A stretch of 64,000 nt of DNA from Periconia sp. R9002. Lineage: Eukaryota > Ascomycota > Dothideomycetes > Pleosporales > Periconiaceae. The notes beneath the pieces were generated by a model. It did not search any database. It was not told the DNA's origin and was given only the letters and a program-made list of their open reading frames with translations. Each line of letters begins with the position of its first letter. Position 1 is the first letter of the stretch. A program made the translations under genes and the position numbers. Location of the stretch: the NCBI GenBank assembly GCA_023627715.1, contig JAMAHW010000004.1:496001-560000 (forward strand). Reading direction: 5' to 3'. Positions 24,610-36,484 of the stretch are shown piece after piece.

Positions 24610-25700
24610 TCGTTGCTTTTTTGCTTTGCCCGGTGTCAATTGAGCATTTCTTACGTGGACCGCCAACAAGACTACATTGTAGCTGCAGACCCTCTCATGC
24701 TTCTACACTTCTAGGTACTGCTGCTAGTGCTCGTTCTCGAGTCCTGCCTCATACATAGACACATACATAGGTACTTAGTTACGTACATATGTACATACAG
24801 GTGCTACACGGGGTCACGCACTACAGGCAGGCTACGTACATACATGTAGAAGGCCGTGTGGGTTGTCCAAGCCATGTCTTTGGTAACTGTGCCCATGGCC
24901 ATTTGTTTATTGACTGTAATTACAAGCTTCCACGATTGGATTGATGCTTTTCTTTTACATACATGTACACATGCATCCATCCACCCACCTAGGTAGGGAA
25001 TGTCGACCACCCCAGGATTCCGCTCGCTGTGTCTTGGCAACGCCGAATTTGAAGCCGGGTCCCCAGCCCAATCACATCAGCCCTGCCCAAGCTCCAACCC
25101 AGCCCATTCTCACTCGTCTTTGTCTACCTACTTGCAAATCCATCAGTACCCCATGGCCTACTGGAGTCGCCAAACGAAACCTCTGCTTCTACATATCGTA
25201 TGCGATGGAATTGCCCGCGGTTGCGTGCAGAAACCCCCTCGTGTCGTTTGCGGCGACATGTCTCAGTTGTTGCGTCATTTCCCCTTCCCCGCTGCTTCTT
25301 CGCCACTTCTAGAAGACTGCTAGCTTCAATAACCCACGCCCATGCATATCCATCTCACTAGGTACTGTAGGTATCGAGTACATACATACAGTAACTAGTT
25401 AAACCACGGCTCTAGAACACGCCCAAACAACGACAACAGCATGATGATGGATTGTTTCCAGGCCGCGAAAGGCGCACCCCACCGTTTAGGTCGCTGTTCC
25501 GTCCACAAATCCCTTGATATTTCCGACTCCTCTCTCAGACGGGCAGGTCGCACGGTCCTCCACTTCATCCTCGGTCACCGCAAACCGCTTGGAGATCCCT
25601 GACCCCAGCCTCACATTCTTGACCGGCCCATCTCACCTCACTCTCTCCACTCCACTGTCCACCATCTAGTCTGACTACCTAGGCGAGAAAAAAGCTTGAC

Positions 25701-26129
25701 ATGTCCATTATCCCCGCCCGTCATGTCGTGTCAGCTTTGTTGGGGCCCAAACCGGCGCCCCAATCACCGCCCCTCGTCTCGTCCCCCTTGACCATTCTGT
25801 CAGGTGTACGACATACGCTGTCATCATCATCATCGCCACGCCAACCACCTTTACCTGCAATGGCTGACTTCGACTATACAATTACCGTCACGATCCAAAG
25901 CCACACCAGCCTTGCCCGGCAAATAGGACTCTTGTTTAAGCGAATCTGCTCATCGCATTTGGCTGCTATATTTGCTTCTGTGGGAAAGCTACCCATGCTC
26001 GAGAGCATTTCCTTCGTATCCCCAGACATCTATCTGATAGCAATACGCCACCTACACATGGACCCCAAGCAGCATGTCGACCTGCGAGAATTCCCAAGAA
26101 TGTATAACCCAAGGTCCCAGAATACATGA
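25701..26129 (+). CDS. Doubtful ORF, 142 residues
   Basis: An ATG at 25701 starts MSIIPARHVV and the frame runs to a stop at 26127-26129. The N-terminal half is Ser/Pro-rich; the rest (FDYTITVTIQSHTS) shows no recognised domain, signal peptide or repeats. It lies 114 bases from the convergent 3' end of the protease-like gene. It may be a small orphan gene or a chance frame. Confidence 0.2.
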   Translation: MSIIPARHVVSALLGPKPAPQSPPLVSSPLTILSGVRHTLSSSSSPRQPPLPAMADFDYTITVTIQSHTSLARQIGLLFKRICSSHLAAIFASVGKLPMLESISFVSPDIYLIAIRHLHMDPKQHVDLREFPRMYNPRSQNT

Positions 26130-26243
26130 CCATGTCCCTACCCAACGCCATGGTATGCCCTCGCCCAAACCTTGTAAAAACTCCAAAATCAACCTGCTGG
26201 TAGGACGCTTGCCTCAAAATAACCCGTCAAACAAGAGACGCCT

Positions 26244-27953
26244 TCATGCCCCGCGGCCTGTCCCATTGTCAAGCAATCTGGCAGCCTTGTGCTCAGGTCG
26301 CTTGTAGACTTCCGAGACCCCATCTACCTCATAGATCATGTCATCTGCCGGCAGCTCAGCAATCCCTGCCTGTGAATACTTGTAGCTTTCCGTTCGTGCA
26401 TCCATTTCAACAATACTGCGAGGTATACCGGCCTCATGGACTTGATCCTTGCTGTGTAACTCAGCCGGTTCCGCCCCAAAGGCCGTTTTATATTCTCGTC
26501 TTTCCTCGTTTGCTTCAAGCTCTTTCGGACCCGCTGATTCTTTGTTCGAGCTCTTGGAGCGGCGGGTCCAGCAGAACCAGATCAAGGCACCAACCAAAGC
26601 AACTCCTACAATGGCCCCAATGACAATTCCAGCAATGGCGCCTCCAGAAAGTGGGTTCGAAGTCGCTGTTTGTCCTCCTGATGACGTCGTTGTAGAATTC
26701 GCTGACGTGATGGTCACGATCTCCGAAGCCTTCTTCGAATCCGGGAATGTTGCCTGGCTAATGTTGAATGTTTCTCGCTCGTAATCAACTCCAATGTAGG
26801 TCTCTTGAAGGAAGGCCCTCCCCAACACATATTGGCTTTCGTTGGCAGCCTTTCTTATGGGGAAATAGTTGGTCGTCTCGGGAAAGATGGGATAACCGGC
26901 CTGTAAGTCAAAGGCAGAGTAGGGAAAGTCCAGATTGACGCTTTTTCCCTGAACAAATCCATCCGAAACCGTAAATGTGAGCTTGGGATTCAGCTGGCGG
27001 AGTTTGTTTCTTGTACCATCCGTCAGAGCATATCTTCCGGATGATTCTTGATACTGTAGTTCAAAGGCAGTCGCAAACACTTCGCAGACCGACTCTGGCA
27101 GCCAGAGTTCGGTGACAGAAGAATCAATGGGTATAAGAATAGGTTGATGAAGAAGGTTCTGGGTCCCGTTGAGCGAGTTTTCAACGACAACACTCTGTAA
27201 CCCAACCGTTAACGGTCGCTCTGGGTCGTCGCTGCTAAGCGGGACGCTTAATCCTTTCGATATCCGGGACGCATCGTATCCTCCCAGAGTCAAGCTCGCA
27301 GTGGCATTTTTATAATGCGCGCCGGCTGTATACCCGAAACTCTGACTAGGAATCAGGCCTCTCTCTCGCATTCCCACCAACATCGAGTCTACTCGCTCGT
27401 TGGATCGAAACGTCATCTTCGCATACCCCAAACCGAGCGTGCCGATCCATGCGTCCTCGGAAACGTACGATGTCACCACTTGCTTGTCGGTGGTCATGTT
27501 TCGCCCATTGGACAGTTCTCCTCCAAAGTTGAGGGTATCATATCCAGACACGCCGCTTCCAGTGTAGCCCAGTTGTTTGTTTATACCGAGTTCATATATT
27601 CCTATCAGGTCCCAAGAGCTCGACGCATTCGTCTGGAATCCAGGACTGGGCTGGCCTGCAAAGGGAGATACGCCGCGCGAGGTTCCACAATCCGTCCGAT
27701 TCGAACGCTGGCAGTCGTCGGCTGAAGGCAAATACGTGTGTTGGCCCTTAGTAGCAGGCAATACCGTGAACTTTTGCGGCGGAGTGCCGACCTGGACGAC
27801 GAAACTGCGTGCGCCAGAGATATTAGATTTGATTTAAAGATGGTGCACAAGTATCGATCCTGGATGTTCTTACCCTGACCATGTTCCATCGTTCCCGACC
27901 CAGGTATCTGAAGGCTGGAGTGAAAGTGGAGCAGGTTTGCCCGTCATCGCCAT
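26244..27953 (-). CDS. Pepsin-like (A1) membrane-anchored protein, probably without protease activity
   Basis: Two exons, 27953-27874 and 27804-26244, with a 69-base intron, encode 546 residues. The A1 fold begins at WVGNDGTWSGFVVQVGTPPQ. At the place of the first catalytic DTGS the sequence reads TVLPATKGQHTYLP, with no Asp. The second site, PIDSSVTELWLP near residue 250, keeps its Asp. GGYD and ILGRAFLQ-like elements (YVLGRAFLQETYIGVD) confirm the fold. A Ser/Thr stem leads to one transmembrane helix (AGIVIGAIVGVALVGALIWF) and a cytoplasmic tail of about 90 polar residues. No signal peptide is visible at the proposed ATG, so a further 5' exon may be missing. Related fungal proteins with a lost first Asp exist. 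A surface role, perhaps sensing or binding, is inference. Confidence 0.82.
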
Positions 27954-28578
27954 GTTGGGGTCCGATTCTTCACCTCGGGGTGAAGAGGAAAGTCGACATA
28001 GTGAATGTTCCGCACGACTAGACCACCGGTGGGCTGGCATCGATATTATCTCAATCTTAGGCCATTTTGAATATGACTAGCGCGACAGAATTGATTAACA
28101 CCCGCGGCCCCCTTTTCCAGCCCCAGCGTCAAAGGAAACAACCACGACGATGCTAAGTCCCTAGTGGGAGATTCCGCACAAATGGGTGCCAATCAAACTT
28201 GTACCAAGATATGGGGCAATGGGTGGAGTCTTCAAATTGGCATCAATGCGCCTACGAGCTTACCTAAAGCAGGAAGCTATTGTCTTAGCGACGACGACAA
28301 CAAGTAAGCGCCTATCTGAAAACACTCTTAGTGAGCCATGGTGCCCTTAATGACCCTATAGGGTTTTTACGCCCAGGTGTCGCGATTCAAATTATCCGCA
28401 TGAATCAATCCTTGAGCCCTACCGATTGGGCTCAGCTCCCGGGCCGCCTGTGAATAGCTAACCTAGAGCGGTGTTTCTTATATGTAGTAAAGGCAGGTAC
28501 CATAATGTCAGCCCGCGTCGTCGATATCACTGCGTCTTCGTCGCCGTTGGCAATTTTGAGTCCGCATCTCCATACAAT
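27954..28578. promoter_or_regulatory. Divergent promoter region between two surface-protein genes
   Basis: This 625-base interval lies between the start of the protease-like gene and the start of the GPI-type protein gene. No TATA box or known operator stands out. A first exon with a signal peptide for the protease-like gene could lie here, but I could not find one that splices in frame. Confidence 0.45.
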
Positions 28579-30504
28579 ATGTTGGGACCGAAAGCATGGA
28601 TACGATATGCAGCCGTGGCCATGGTGATGGACATGGCATTGGGTAGCGATTTTTCCATTCTGCCCAGTAAGAATTTCCTTGGTTTCCCAATCATCTAGTA
28701 TGTAGTGTATGTCGAAATCCTAACAAGAATGCGCAGTCAAAAACACAAAAACGTCGCAATCAACTCCTTCACCTGTGTTCGTCCCAGTCACCCCAGGACA
28801 ACCTACAACGATACCCGGGATTCAATTTCCGAAATGGAACACGACCATCATTACAGCCATTACGCCATCGCGGGCATCCGATGCAGTGACATTGACTTCG
28901 AACACGATGTCATTTGTGTTTGAGACTGACACCAGCCGTATTCGCTGTCCACCGTCACCCGTCTGGACCATCACGGCAACAAATACCTATAATATTGGAA
29001 ATAAGGTCGTGCCGTGGGTTTTCCAGCAGGCGAATGGAACCAACATCACTTCGTATAGCACGATATCGGCTTCTCCAGCACCCTCGGCTACCGTAGTTTG
29101 GTAGGTCACTTCTTCCATCAGACGCGTTCGTTCCAAGCTCCATAGAGACTTTGAAACTTTGCCATGAAAACAAACTGACACCTACACAGTGGACCTGACC
29201 AACCATGCACTACACCCGAGCGCCAATTCTGGTGTATGGGTGCGTCGTACACCACACGGCCCTTGACAGCTCTCTACCTGGTGACCTCGGCGTGGACGGA
29301 ACCCGCGCAATTTGTGCCAACAAGCAAGAATGTATTAGGAGCCCACACCATCGCAGAAACCGACGCAGCACAGCCAAGGCCAATGCAACCCAACCCTCCT
29401 CCCGCAACCTTCGCGCCCGAACCCACCGCTCCCCCCGCGTTACCACCACAGCAACCCCAGGTATCGCGCCCACCGCTCGGGGCCGCTCAGCCTCCTTCCC
29501 CTCCCCAAGTCATCTCCAACAACCCCCTCGGTCCCATCTCCGCGAACCCCTCAGGCCCAGGCGTCATCCTCCCCAACAGCGGTAGCGGCGCCGGTGCTGA
29601 TGCAGCACCACCCGCGGTCCTCCAACCAGGGGCCATAACCACCATCAACAACATCCCCGTTTCCCTCGACGCCCAAGGCACCAAACTCCAAATCGGAACC
29701 CTAACCTTCGCAGCCCCGCAATCCAACCCCAATCCGACCCCTCCCCCTATCCCTCTCGCAGTCCTCCCCTCAGGCGCCGGCATCCTGCTCCCCAACGGGC
29801 AAACCCTCGCGCCGGGCTCCTCAACCGTCCTCGACGGCTCGACTTCCATCTACCTCCCTCCTGCAGGGTCTTCCCAAGCGACACCGGCCGCCGTTGTCGT
29901 GGTCAACGGCGCTTCGTCCAACACTAACCCCAACAACCCTAACAACAAGAACATCAACGTGAACAACAACAACCAACAACAACAACAACAACAACAATCA
30001 ACCCAAACCATCCCCCTCTCCTCCCTTCCCACCGGAACATCCCTCCCCATCATCCTCCCAGATGGCCACACCCTCCTCCCAGGCGTCACAACCACCACTT
30101 CCGGCATCCCCGTGTACCTCGTCCCCGGCGCAACCGCCGTCGTCATAGGCAGCAGCACAATCCCACTGACCGGCGCCGCCGCTACTATTCCCACGGGCAT
30201 CTCTGGATCCTCCAACAGCGCAGCCAGCGCCATCGCCAGCGAAATCAACAACGCGATTTCTTCCTCTGCGTCTGCGGCCGCGAGGGTGACTGCGAATGTT
30301 AATGCTGCCTCCGTCACCGCATCGAGTACCCCTGGCATCAGGACGGATTACTCCATGTCGTTCCGCTCGCGCGCATCGCTTGCGCCGGCTGAGCCTTCGG
30401 CGGGGGCTGGGGGTGGGGCGAAGGCGAATGAGGGGGTGCGGAGTGTAGTGGGGTCTGGGAGTTTGTTTGTTGCTGTTGTGGGGTTGGTGGGCGTGGTGGT
30501 GTGA
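28579..30504 (+). CDS. Pro/Ala/Ser-rich GPI-type surface protein
   Basis: Three exons, 28579-28666, 28737-29100 and 29190-30504, encode 588 residues. The first exon supplies a hydrophobic signal peptide (AAVAMVMDMALG). Residues about 30-165 form an extracellular domain with N-glycosylation sequons and conserved-looking Cys (VCGPDQPCTTPERQFWC, restored across the second intron). The middle is Pro/Ala-rich with a repeated beta-type motif: an aliphatic LP[SND]G segment, then TLxPG, then SG/STxxYL. It occurs near 29,660, 29,760 and 30,040 and again before the Ala/Ser-rich tail. There is an Asn/Gln repeat at 29,930-30,000. The C-terminus is a hydrophobic tail (GSLFVAVVGLVGVVV) with no residues after it, as in GPI signals. 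It is probably a cell-wall or plasma-membrane protein; no enzymatic domain was recognised. Confidence 0.78.
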
Positions 30505-30810
30505 TTGGAACGTGTGTTGGATGGGTGGGTGAGGGGGAAAGAGTTGTATGAATGAGGGAGGGATGATGGAGGAAGGATGTGAGATAGGTGTCCGAGAAAA
30601 AAAAAATGGGGGAGAAGAAAGGAAGAATAATAACGATCAATGGCTCTTGGTATCTCTTTGGATTGAGGGAATAATGAATACCATACCATACATAGATATA
30701 TAGATGATTTCATGTATAATTGTTAAAGACGTCAATGTATGTACATATTTGTTTGTGTGTATATATATGAGGGTGATTGGGCATTTGCCATGTATTCTCC
30801 TATTGATAAA

Positions 30811-30838
30811 TATATATATATATGTGTGTGTGTGTGTG
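30811..30838. repeat. Compound TA/TG microsatellite
   Basis: A run of TA units passes directly into TG units. Confidence 0.95.
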
Positions 30839-31266
30839 GGTACAGACAAAAAGAGGGGGTTGACTGCACGTCTTCATGAGCACGATATATCTTCCTTTTT
30901 CCTTATTTCTACATGTTTTTTTGTTCGTTCAAGATTTTTCTTCTTCTACAGTTTTTTTTTTGGTCGTTATCTGATGCAAGTACACGCTCCAAAAACTTTG
31001 AACATGCCCCCTCTACACACACAGACACGAAAGTACATACATACACGAAACAGGGAATCGACCTCTTCCCAGAATGCAGCCAAAGAACAACATGTTAAGG
31101 GAAAAAAAATCCTTTCCATTTCTGAAGCAGGTAGTCGGGGAGAAAACGCTAAATATTGCATTCGCTGATGAGACCCCCTAGAAGCTAAACACGCTCGAAG
31201 CCCTAAGCCACGACGATGATGGAAAAACAAACGTAGAGGTATGCTGACACTCCATCGCTTCTTGCC

Positions 31267-31290
31267 TTTTTTTTTTTTTTTTTTTTTTTT
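31267..31290. repeat. Poly-T run, 24 bases
   Basis: This lies about 50 bases beyond the exportin-T stop codon and would be poly-A in that transcript. It may be real or partly an assembly artefact. Confidence 0.9.
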
Positions 31291-31342
31291 GAAAAGCCCA
31301 CGAGTCGAGACATTGAATGGCGAAGACTACATCTTAGGTTTG

Positions 31343-34300
31343 CTAACCCCGCGCTGATTCGATGAAACGAGCAAAGAAGACGCGCCATTCCTTTTCCTTC
31401 TTGTGGCCCTCAAACGCACCAGCAAGAGTCTGGAGATACTGGTTTATGACGTCGTCGCCGACCCCCATGCCCCTAAGATCCGTCTTGACGCGCTCCACAA
31501 ACGGCTCGCCGACCTTCTTGACAATCTCGGCCTGCAGGTTAGCCGCTTCGTACAGCGTCTGTTTGGCCTGCGCGTTTTTGGCGTTGAAGCCTGGAGATGC
31601 CGGAATCGACCAGACGAGCGGGGAGAAGCGCTCCACAATGTAGTTGTCGAAGCCTGGGATCACTGCAGTGACAGGAGTTGTAGGGATATTGTTGTTGGCC
31701 CCGGGGCCGACCTTGTCTGGACCGCCCCAGACAGACGTCATGTGGATCAGGACGCCGATCGCGAGCTTCGCGGTGGAGTAGTCGGATGTGTCGCGAGCGA
31801 AGGTGTCGATGGAGGTGATGATGGTTTCAAACATAGATTGATTAGCTTCGCTGACGAAAACCGGGCCAAGGCCATTGTTGAGAACAACGTTAATGAAGTT
31901 CAAATATTCTTTTCTAAGTTCTGTCAGCTCGTTCAATTCATCCGTCCCAGATGGCGTCAACGCTAATGCCGAGAAGATCCTTTGGAGCAGAGGTGCTAGT
32001 ACAGTGTCGAGGATTCCAGCAATATCTCCCCTGAACGTGTAAATGACTTGGTTAAGGACCTTGACAAACGTGCTGATCTCATTCATTGATGAGCTGAGGG
32101 TTAGGAGTCCTTCTATCCACGACGGCAGGTCTTGTAGCAAACGAGAGCCCAGCACCGCTATCATACGTGAGAATGCAAATCGCGCGGCGGTGCGTATCTT
32201 GATCGAAGTGTTCATTGACTTGAGAGCCACATGGATGACTTCCGATGCCTTGGCAAATTCCTCAGAAACCACACTTTGTGGCAGCTCGCTGTTGCTTGAC
32301 GGATTCCAGTCAGAATAGCCCCGAGCCAGCGTTCCAATCGCCATGATGATGTGATGAATCTGGATGATTGACCGTTCATCACCGTTCCTAGCTTGAGGTA
32401 AAGTCTGCTCCAAATCGTTGAACAACGGAGTCATGATAGTTTGTGCATACAACTTTTGGTTTTCGGCCGATACTGTGTTAGAGGAGGCAATGCACCCAAC
32501 CGCCTCAAAGAGGTACAGTTGAGAGTCGAAAAGTGGATCGACCGTCTGATCCTCGTCATCGGAAGACATGTCATCGTTGGAATCCTCTGGAAGCTCGGCC
32601 TTGATCGTGAGTAGGTCGCCAATCGCCTGGATAATCTCGTAAGACACGTTGCCGAGCTGGGATCGAAGATGTTTAACCAAACGTTGGAATAGATACCAAG
32701 AGCGGGAGCGAAGTTTGACGTGGTTGTGATGGGTGAGGCTAACGAAGTTTTGCAGTATTTTCGGGATAAGTTGAGGATTCTGTTCGAAAAACTGATGGTG
32801 TCGAACACAGATTTCCATGTAATTGAGCTGGATGGCAGGATGAGGGTAGTTTGCAAGATCTGCTGATGTTAGTAACTTCCCTCGCACGTGAGAGCATCAC
32901 CTACCAGATTCAACCATGCTTAACATCATACCCGACAATCTCTCCGCAGCAGCAGAAGATGGCTCCCGTTTTGCGTTGAGACCTTGATTCCGCACCGCCA
33001 GCTCACCGAAAAGGTTCATCTCGTGCAAAGCGAGGTCGAGATCCCGCCAATCCAGTGATTGATCACCGGCCGAGAGGCGAGCAAAAGTATCATTGACAAC
33101 ACGACTAAGAGTTTCAATATAGAAATTCTCATCAATAGCGGCCACGGCTTGTTGTAAGATATTGAGACGCTTTCGGAGGTCTTGGAATTCTGCCTCATCT
33201 GTTTCTTCACCCTCTTCACCCCACGAAACAGCTTCGTCGTACTTCATCTTCGCGACAATAGCTTCCAACACTGGAGGAAGCATGGCAGCGTACTGTGATG
33301 GTAATGATCCGGTCCTTTTCTGGAGTTTGCGGAAATAGGCAAGGAGATCGGTGATGGAGGGAATGACGGTTGAGCAGACTTCATCGTACTGGTCAGCAAA
33401 GAACCTAAGAAGGTAAGGAGTAAAGGTTTGGAGAAGTTCGTCGGCGCGCTGCCTAGTCTGTTCATCCACGGTGTCAAGATCCAATATCTTTACAATGTCA
33501 AAAAGGGTATTGTTGACAAGCTTTGCAACTGTCTCGGCAAGGTCGTTGTCGTACTCTGGTGTCTTTTGGTCGGCCAGCGCGGGGCTATTTATGAGTTGTC
33601 CAACGATATCCGCAAGATTGAGGAATATGATCAACCCAATTTTCTCCGAGGGATTCATCTTCTTGCTTATAATTTCGGAAAATGTGTCGATCGCTGCATC
33701 TCGAACTCGACCAGCAGGGCTGTCTGGATCCGAGATTCCTTGCTGACCAGCCATCTCCAAGAAAGTGGTGATCATGGCTTGATTGACCACTAAAGAAATA
33801 TCAATCCAGCTAACATAGCGACCAATGGTCCTCAAGCACATCTCAATCAGGCCGAAGTCCGTCTCCCTCCATTTTGCGAGAATTTCTTGCCATGATAATG
33901 ATATTTTCTGGATATCCCGTTGGCGTATCAGGTCCTTCAGCTCCGTATTGCGCTTCAGTTCGTCGTCTGGTCGAGCTACCAAGACATCTGCAATCTCATC
34001 GTGAACCTGACTTAGCACACGTATGTAAAGGAGTGTGGTAGCGTAGTTGACGTTGCCAATAGTTGCCTGGTCGCCAGCTAGCTCGCGGAAGTCGTCGAAA
34101 AAGGACTGCCAGGTGGATGGATATAGCGCCGTAAATAGATATGTCATGGTTTGCATGAGTTTATTTTGTATATGATTTGTGTCCGTGGAAGCATTTCCGG
34201 GGGTGTATTTTTGGCGAATGTAGTTCATGAGCGTATCTTTTATATAAGTCTGGCTCTGACCATCCAGCCGACGCTCTTGAACAGCATTGTTCACGAAATC

Positions 34301-34556
34301 GAGGGAAGTATGGCGAATGACCTCAGACGGCGGGGGGTCGCGAACGAAAAGCGCCAGAGCCGCTTGCCATGCAGAGCCTTCTGTTCGGAGCTGATTGAGG
34401 TACTCTAGAGCTTGCCCGCGCAGTTGCTGATTCGAGGTTGGATCGGAGGCGATCTGGATGGCATTTTCGAGCTTGGAAGAAGAATCGAATCAGCAAGATA
34501 TTCCAAATATGATTCATAAACACGGGGAAGAAAAGTATACATACCTGTGCCTCCAT
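31343..34556 (-). CDS. LOS1: Exportin-T, tRNA nuclear export receptor
   Basis: Three exons, 34556-34545, 34471-32905 and 32859-31343, encode 1031 residues, the normal length of fungal Los1/Xpo-T. The first exon has only four codons (MEAQ); splicing it to LENAIQIASDPTSNQQLRGQ rebuilds the importin-beta-like N-terminus. The protein is a chain of HEAT helices, with motifs such as ALEYLNQLRTEGSAWQAALA, TALYPSTWQSFFDD and HVKLRSRSWYLFQRLVKHLR. It carries mature tRNA out of the nucleus with Ran-GTP. The second intron is only 45 bases, among the shortest here. Identification is firm by overall similarity; the tiny first exon is inferred from frame and splice sites. Confidence 0.95.
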
Positions 34557-35464
34557 TTCTACCACCGTCCTAAGGTGATTCCGCTATGTGAGGTTGTGAC
34601 AGGCGCTATGTGAGGTTGTGACAGGCGCTATGAGAGGTTTTGTGATATTTGGGGGGTATGTATTGTAAGCGCGGAGGTTCTGAACACTATGCTACCGGAT
34701 CATTGGTGAAAGCATAGCCTGCAGAGTGGGAGGGCTTTGGGCGGTGAAAGTGGATCGCGGGGCACAATCGAGGTATAGCGGGGTAACGTGTTTCCAAGAC
34801 TAGGAGACAGGGCAAGTGTGGCTGGAGAAACTTTGAAAGAAGAATCCAGGGACGGTCAGGATATTGGTCGTCTTTGTTGTCGTGTTCTTGTGGGCGCGGA
34901 CAGATGGTAACAAGCATGAATTGTGTGTGTTGGGCTTGGCGCTAGTGGGGTGGGTAAATCGACGACCAAATTTCATCACTGGGGCACGTGCGCTCAGAAA
35001 GATTGTGTCGCAATCGAAATCTCGAGAATATGAATGGCCATTTGTGTAAATGAGTGCCCTCGCCTGTGGAGAAAGGCAAAGAATGTGTGCTTGGAAGCCT
35101 ATGTGGCAACCGTTCGAGTACTGCTTACTTTTCACCACATTCACATACCGAGCAACATTAGGAATTATGTAAACAAACATGGTCGCTCAATCAAAATAGT
35201 CGCTTGGTACGGGAATAATTCGCTGAATACCCCATACACTTCTTTTTGTTTGCTGCTATCGTAGAAACTCCAATTTATACATATAAATAAAATTAAAGGG
35301 TAGTCTTTATCGCTCTATGTCGTGTGAGTCATGGATGTTAACATCAGCGAAAACACATCCTTCACCCTACACGGTGTAACCCGATTCTAAAGCCGTGATC
35401 TGGACGATGGTCCGCTTCTACTGTCCTTAGCACCGGCCTCCTTTGATTTCCTCACATTGACTTA
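34557..35464. promoter_or_regulatory. Upstream region of LOS1
   Basis: This interval contains the LOS1 promoter with a 22-base tandem repeat directly before the start, and the downstream flank of the S-formylglutathione hydrolase gene. No gene is supported. Confidence 0.5.
34583..34646. repeat. 22-base tandem repeat in the LOS1 leader
   Basis: Two identical units at 34583-34604 and 34605-34626 (GCTATGTGAGGTTGTGACAG followed by GC) and a diverged third unit at about 34627-34646. The array starts 27 bases upstream of the LOS1 ATG. Confidence 0.9.
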
Positions 35465-36484
35465 CTACACGCCCAGGTGCTTCGCCGCATACGCAACATG
35501 CTCATCTGCGAAGCTGGCCATGAAATAGTAGCTGTGGTCGTAGTCTGGCTGGAAGCGGAGGTTAATGCCCTCAGCATTCCCGGCTTCCTTTGCAGCTGCA
35601 ATGAAGTTCTCGGGAAGAAGCTGTTTTTGTTTGTAGAAATTGTCGCCAGTGCCCTGTGACGCCGTCAGCAATCTGAGAGCCAACTGTGAACGCCTCGACT
35701 CACCACATCGATGAGCATCTCGAGCGGACCCTTCCACTGTTTGACAAGTTCCGTAGCATCGTGCTGCTTCCACTTGTCTTGCTGGTCTTCGCCAAAGTAT
35801 CCCTTGAATGCCTTTTGTCCCCATGGACAGTTGATCGGGTTGGCAATGGGTGCGAACGCAGAGACGGATTTGTACATTCCGGGGTTTTTGAGGAACTACA
35901 AAGTGTGAGCATAAAGTGTCAGAAGAATTCTCTCAACACACGTACCAGTGTCAGAGCGCCGTGACCTCCCATACTGTGGCCTGTAATGCTGACCCGACTG
36001 TCATCCAACTCTTTGAATGACGAGAACAAAGCCTCAGGAAGCTCCTTGGTAATGTATGAGTACATGTTGTAGCCTTTTGACCATGGCTCTTTTGTCGCAT
36101 CGACGTAGAAGCCGGCACCGCTACCGAAATCGTACGCATCATCTTCGCCTTGTATCTGCAGCCCCCCTTTATTGTGTTAGTTCTGTATTCTTTGGGGCGT
36201 GATCCGATCCAATACGGCATACTTGGGCTGGTATCTGGGTACACGACCGCAATGCCCTTCTCGCTTGCGCCATGCTGGAAGAAACCCTTCTCTGAGCAAT
36301 TGTCGCCGGTGCATGTCAATCCGGAGAGATAGAACAGCACTGGGACTTTGGAACCTGATTTGAGAGCTTGTGGAGGTAAGTAAAGATTGAGGGCCATGTC
36401 AGTGTTTGTACTCGACGACTTGTGCTTGAGTTTTAGTAGTTTGCCCCCAAATGAGGCAATGGTAGCGGTAGTTTCGAAAGACAT
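35465..36484 (-). CDS. S-formylglutathione hydrolase (esterase D family)
   Basis: Four exons, 36484-36223, 36166-35946, 35895-35704 and 35653-35465, encode 287 residues, the usual length. I chose the ATG at 36484 ([14 protein letters not shown]); an in-frame ATG at 36712 would add 76 residues with no family match. The alpha/beta-hydrolase has the nucleophile elbow [14 protein letters not shown], the oxyanion region [32 protein letters not shown] restored across intron 1, and the catalytic His in [13 protein letters not shown]. It cleaves S-formylglutathione to formate and glutathione in the formaldehyde detoxification pathway, in the cytosol. All junctions keep frame. Very sure. Confidence 0.96.

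Larger units (their letters stand above)
23573..26243. other. Long upstream region of the phosphodiesterase gene, with tandem repeats
   Basis: Most of 23,700-24,500 is strongly purine-rich on the plus strand, so the phosphodiesterase leader on the minus strand is CT-rich. Two tandem repeats follow at 24,518-24,609. From 24,700 to 25,400 there are many TACATA and CCTAGGTA-type motifs. One doubtful 142-residue frame at 25701-26129 is listed apart. Confidence 0.5.
30505..31342. other. Intergenic region between convergent genes with TA/TG and poly-T repeats
   Basis: No gene is supported. The interval holds a TA/TG microsatellite at 30811-30838 and a 24-base poly-T run at 31267-31290, and should contain both 3' untranslated regions. 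Confidence 0.55.
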
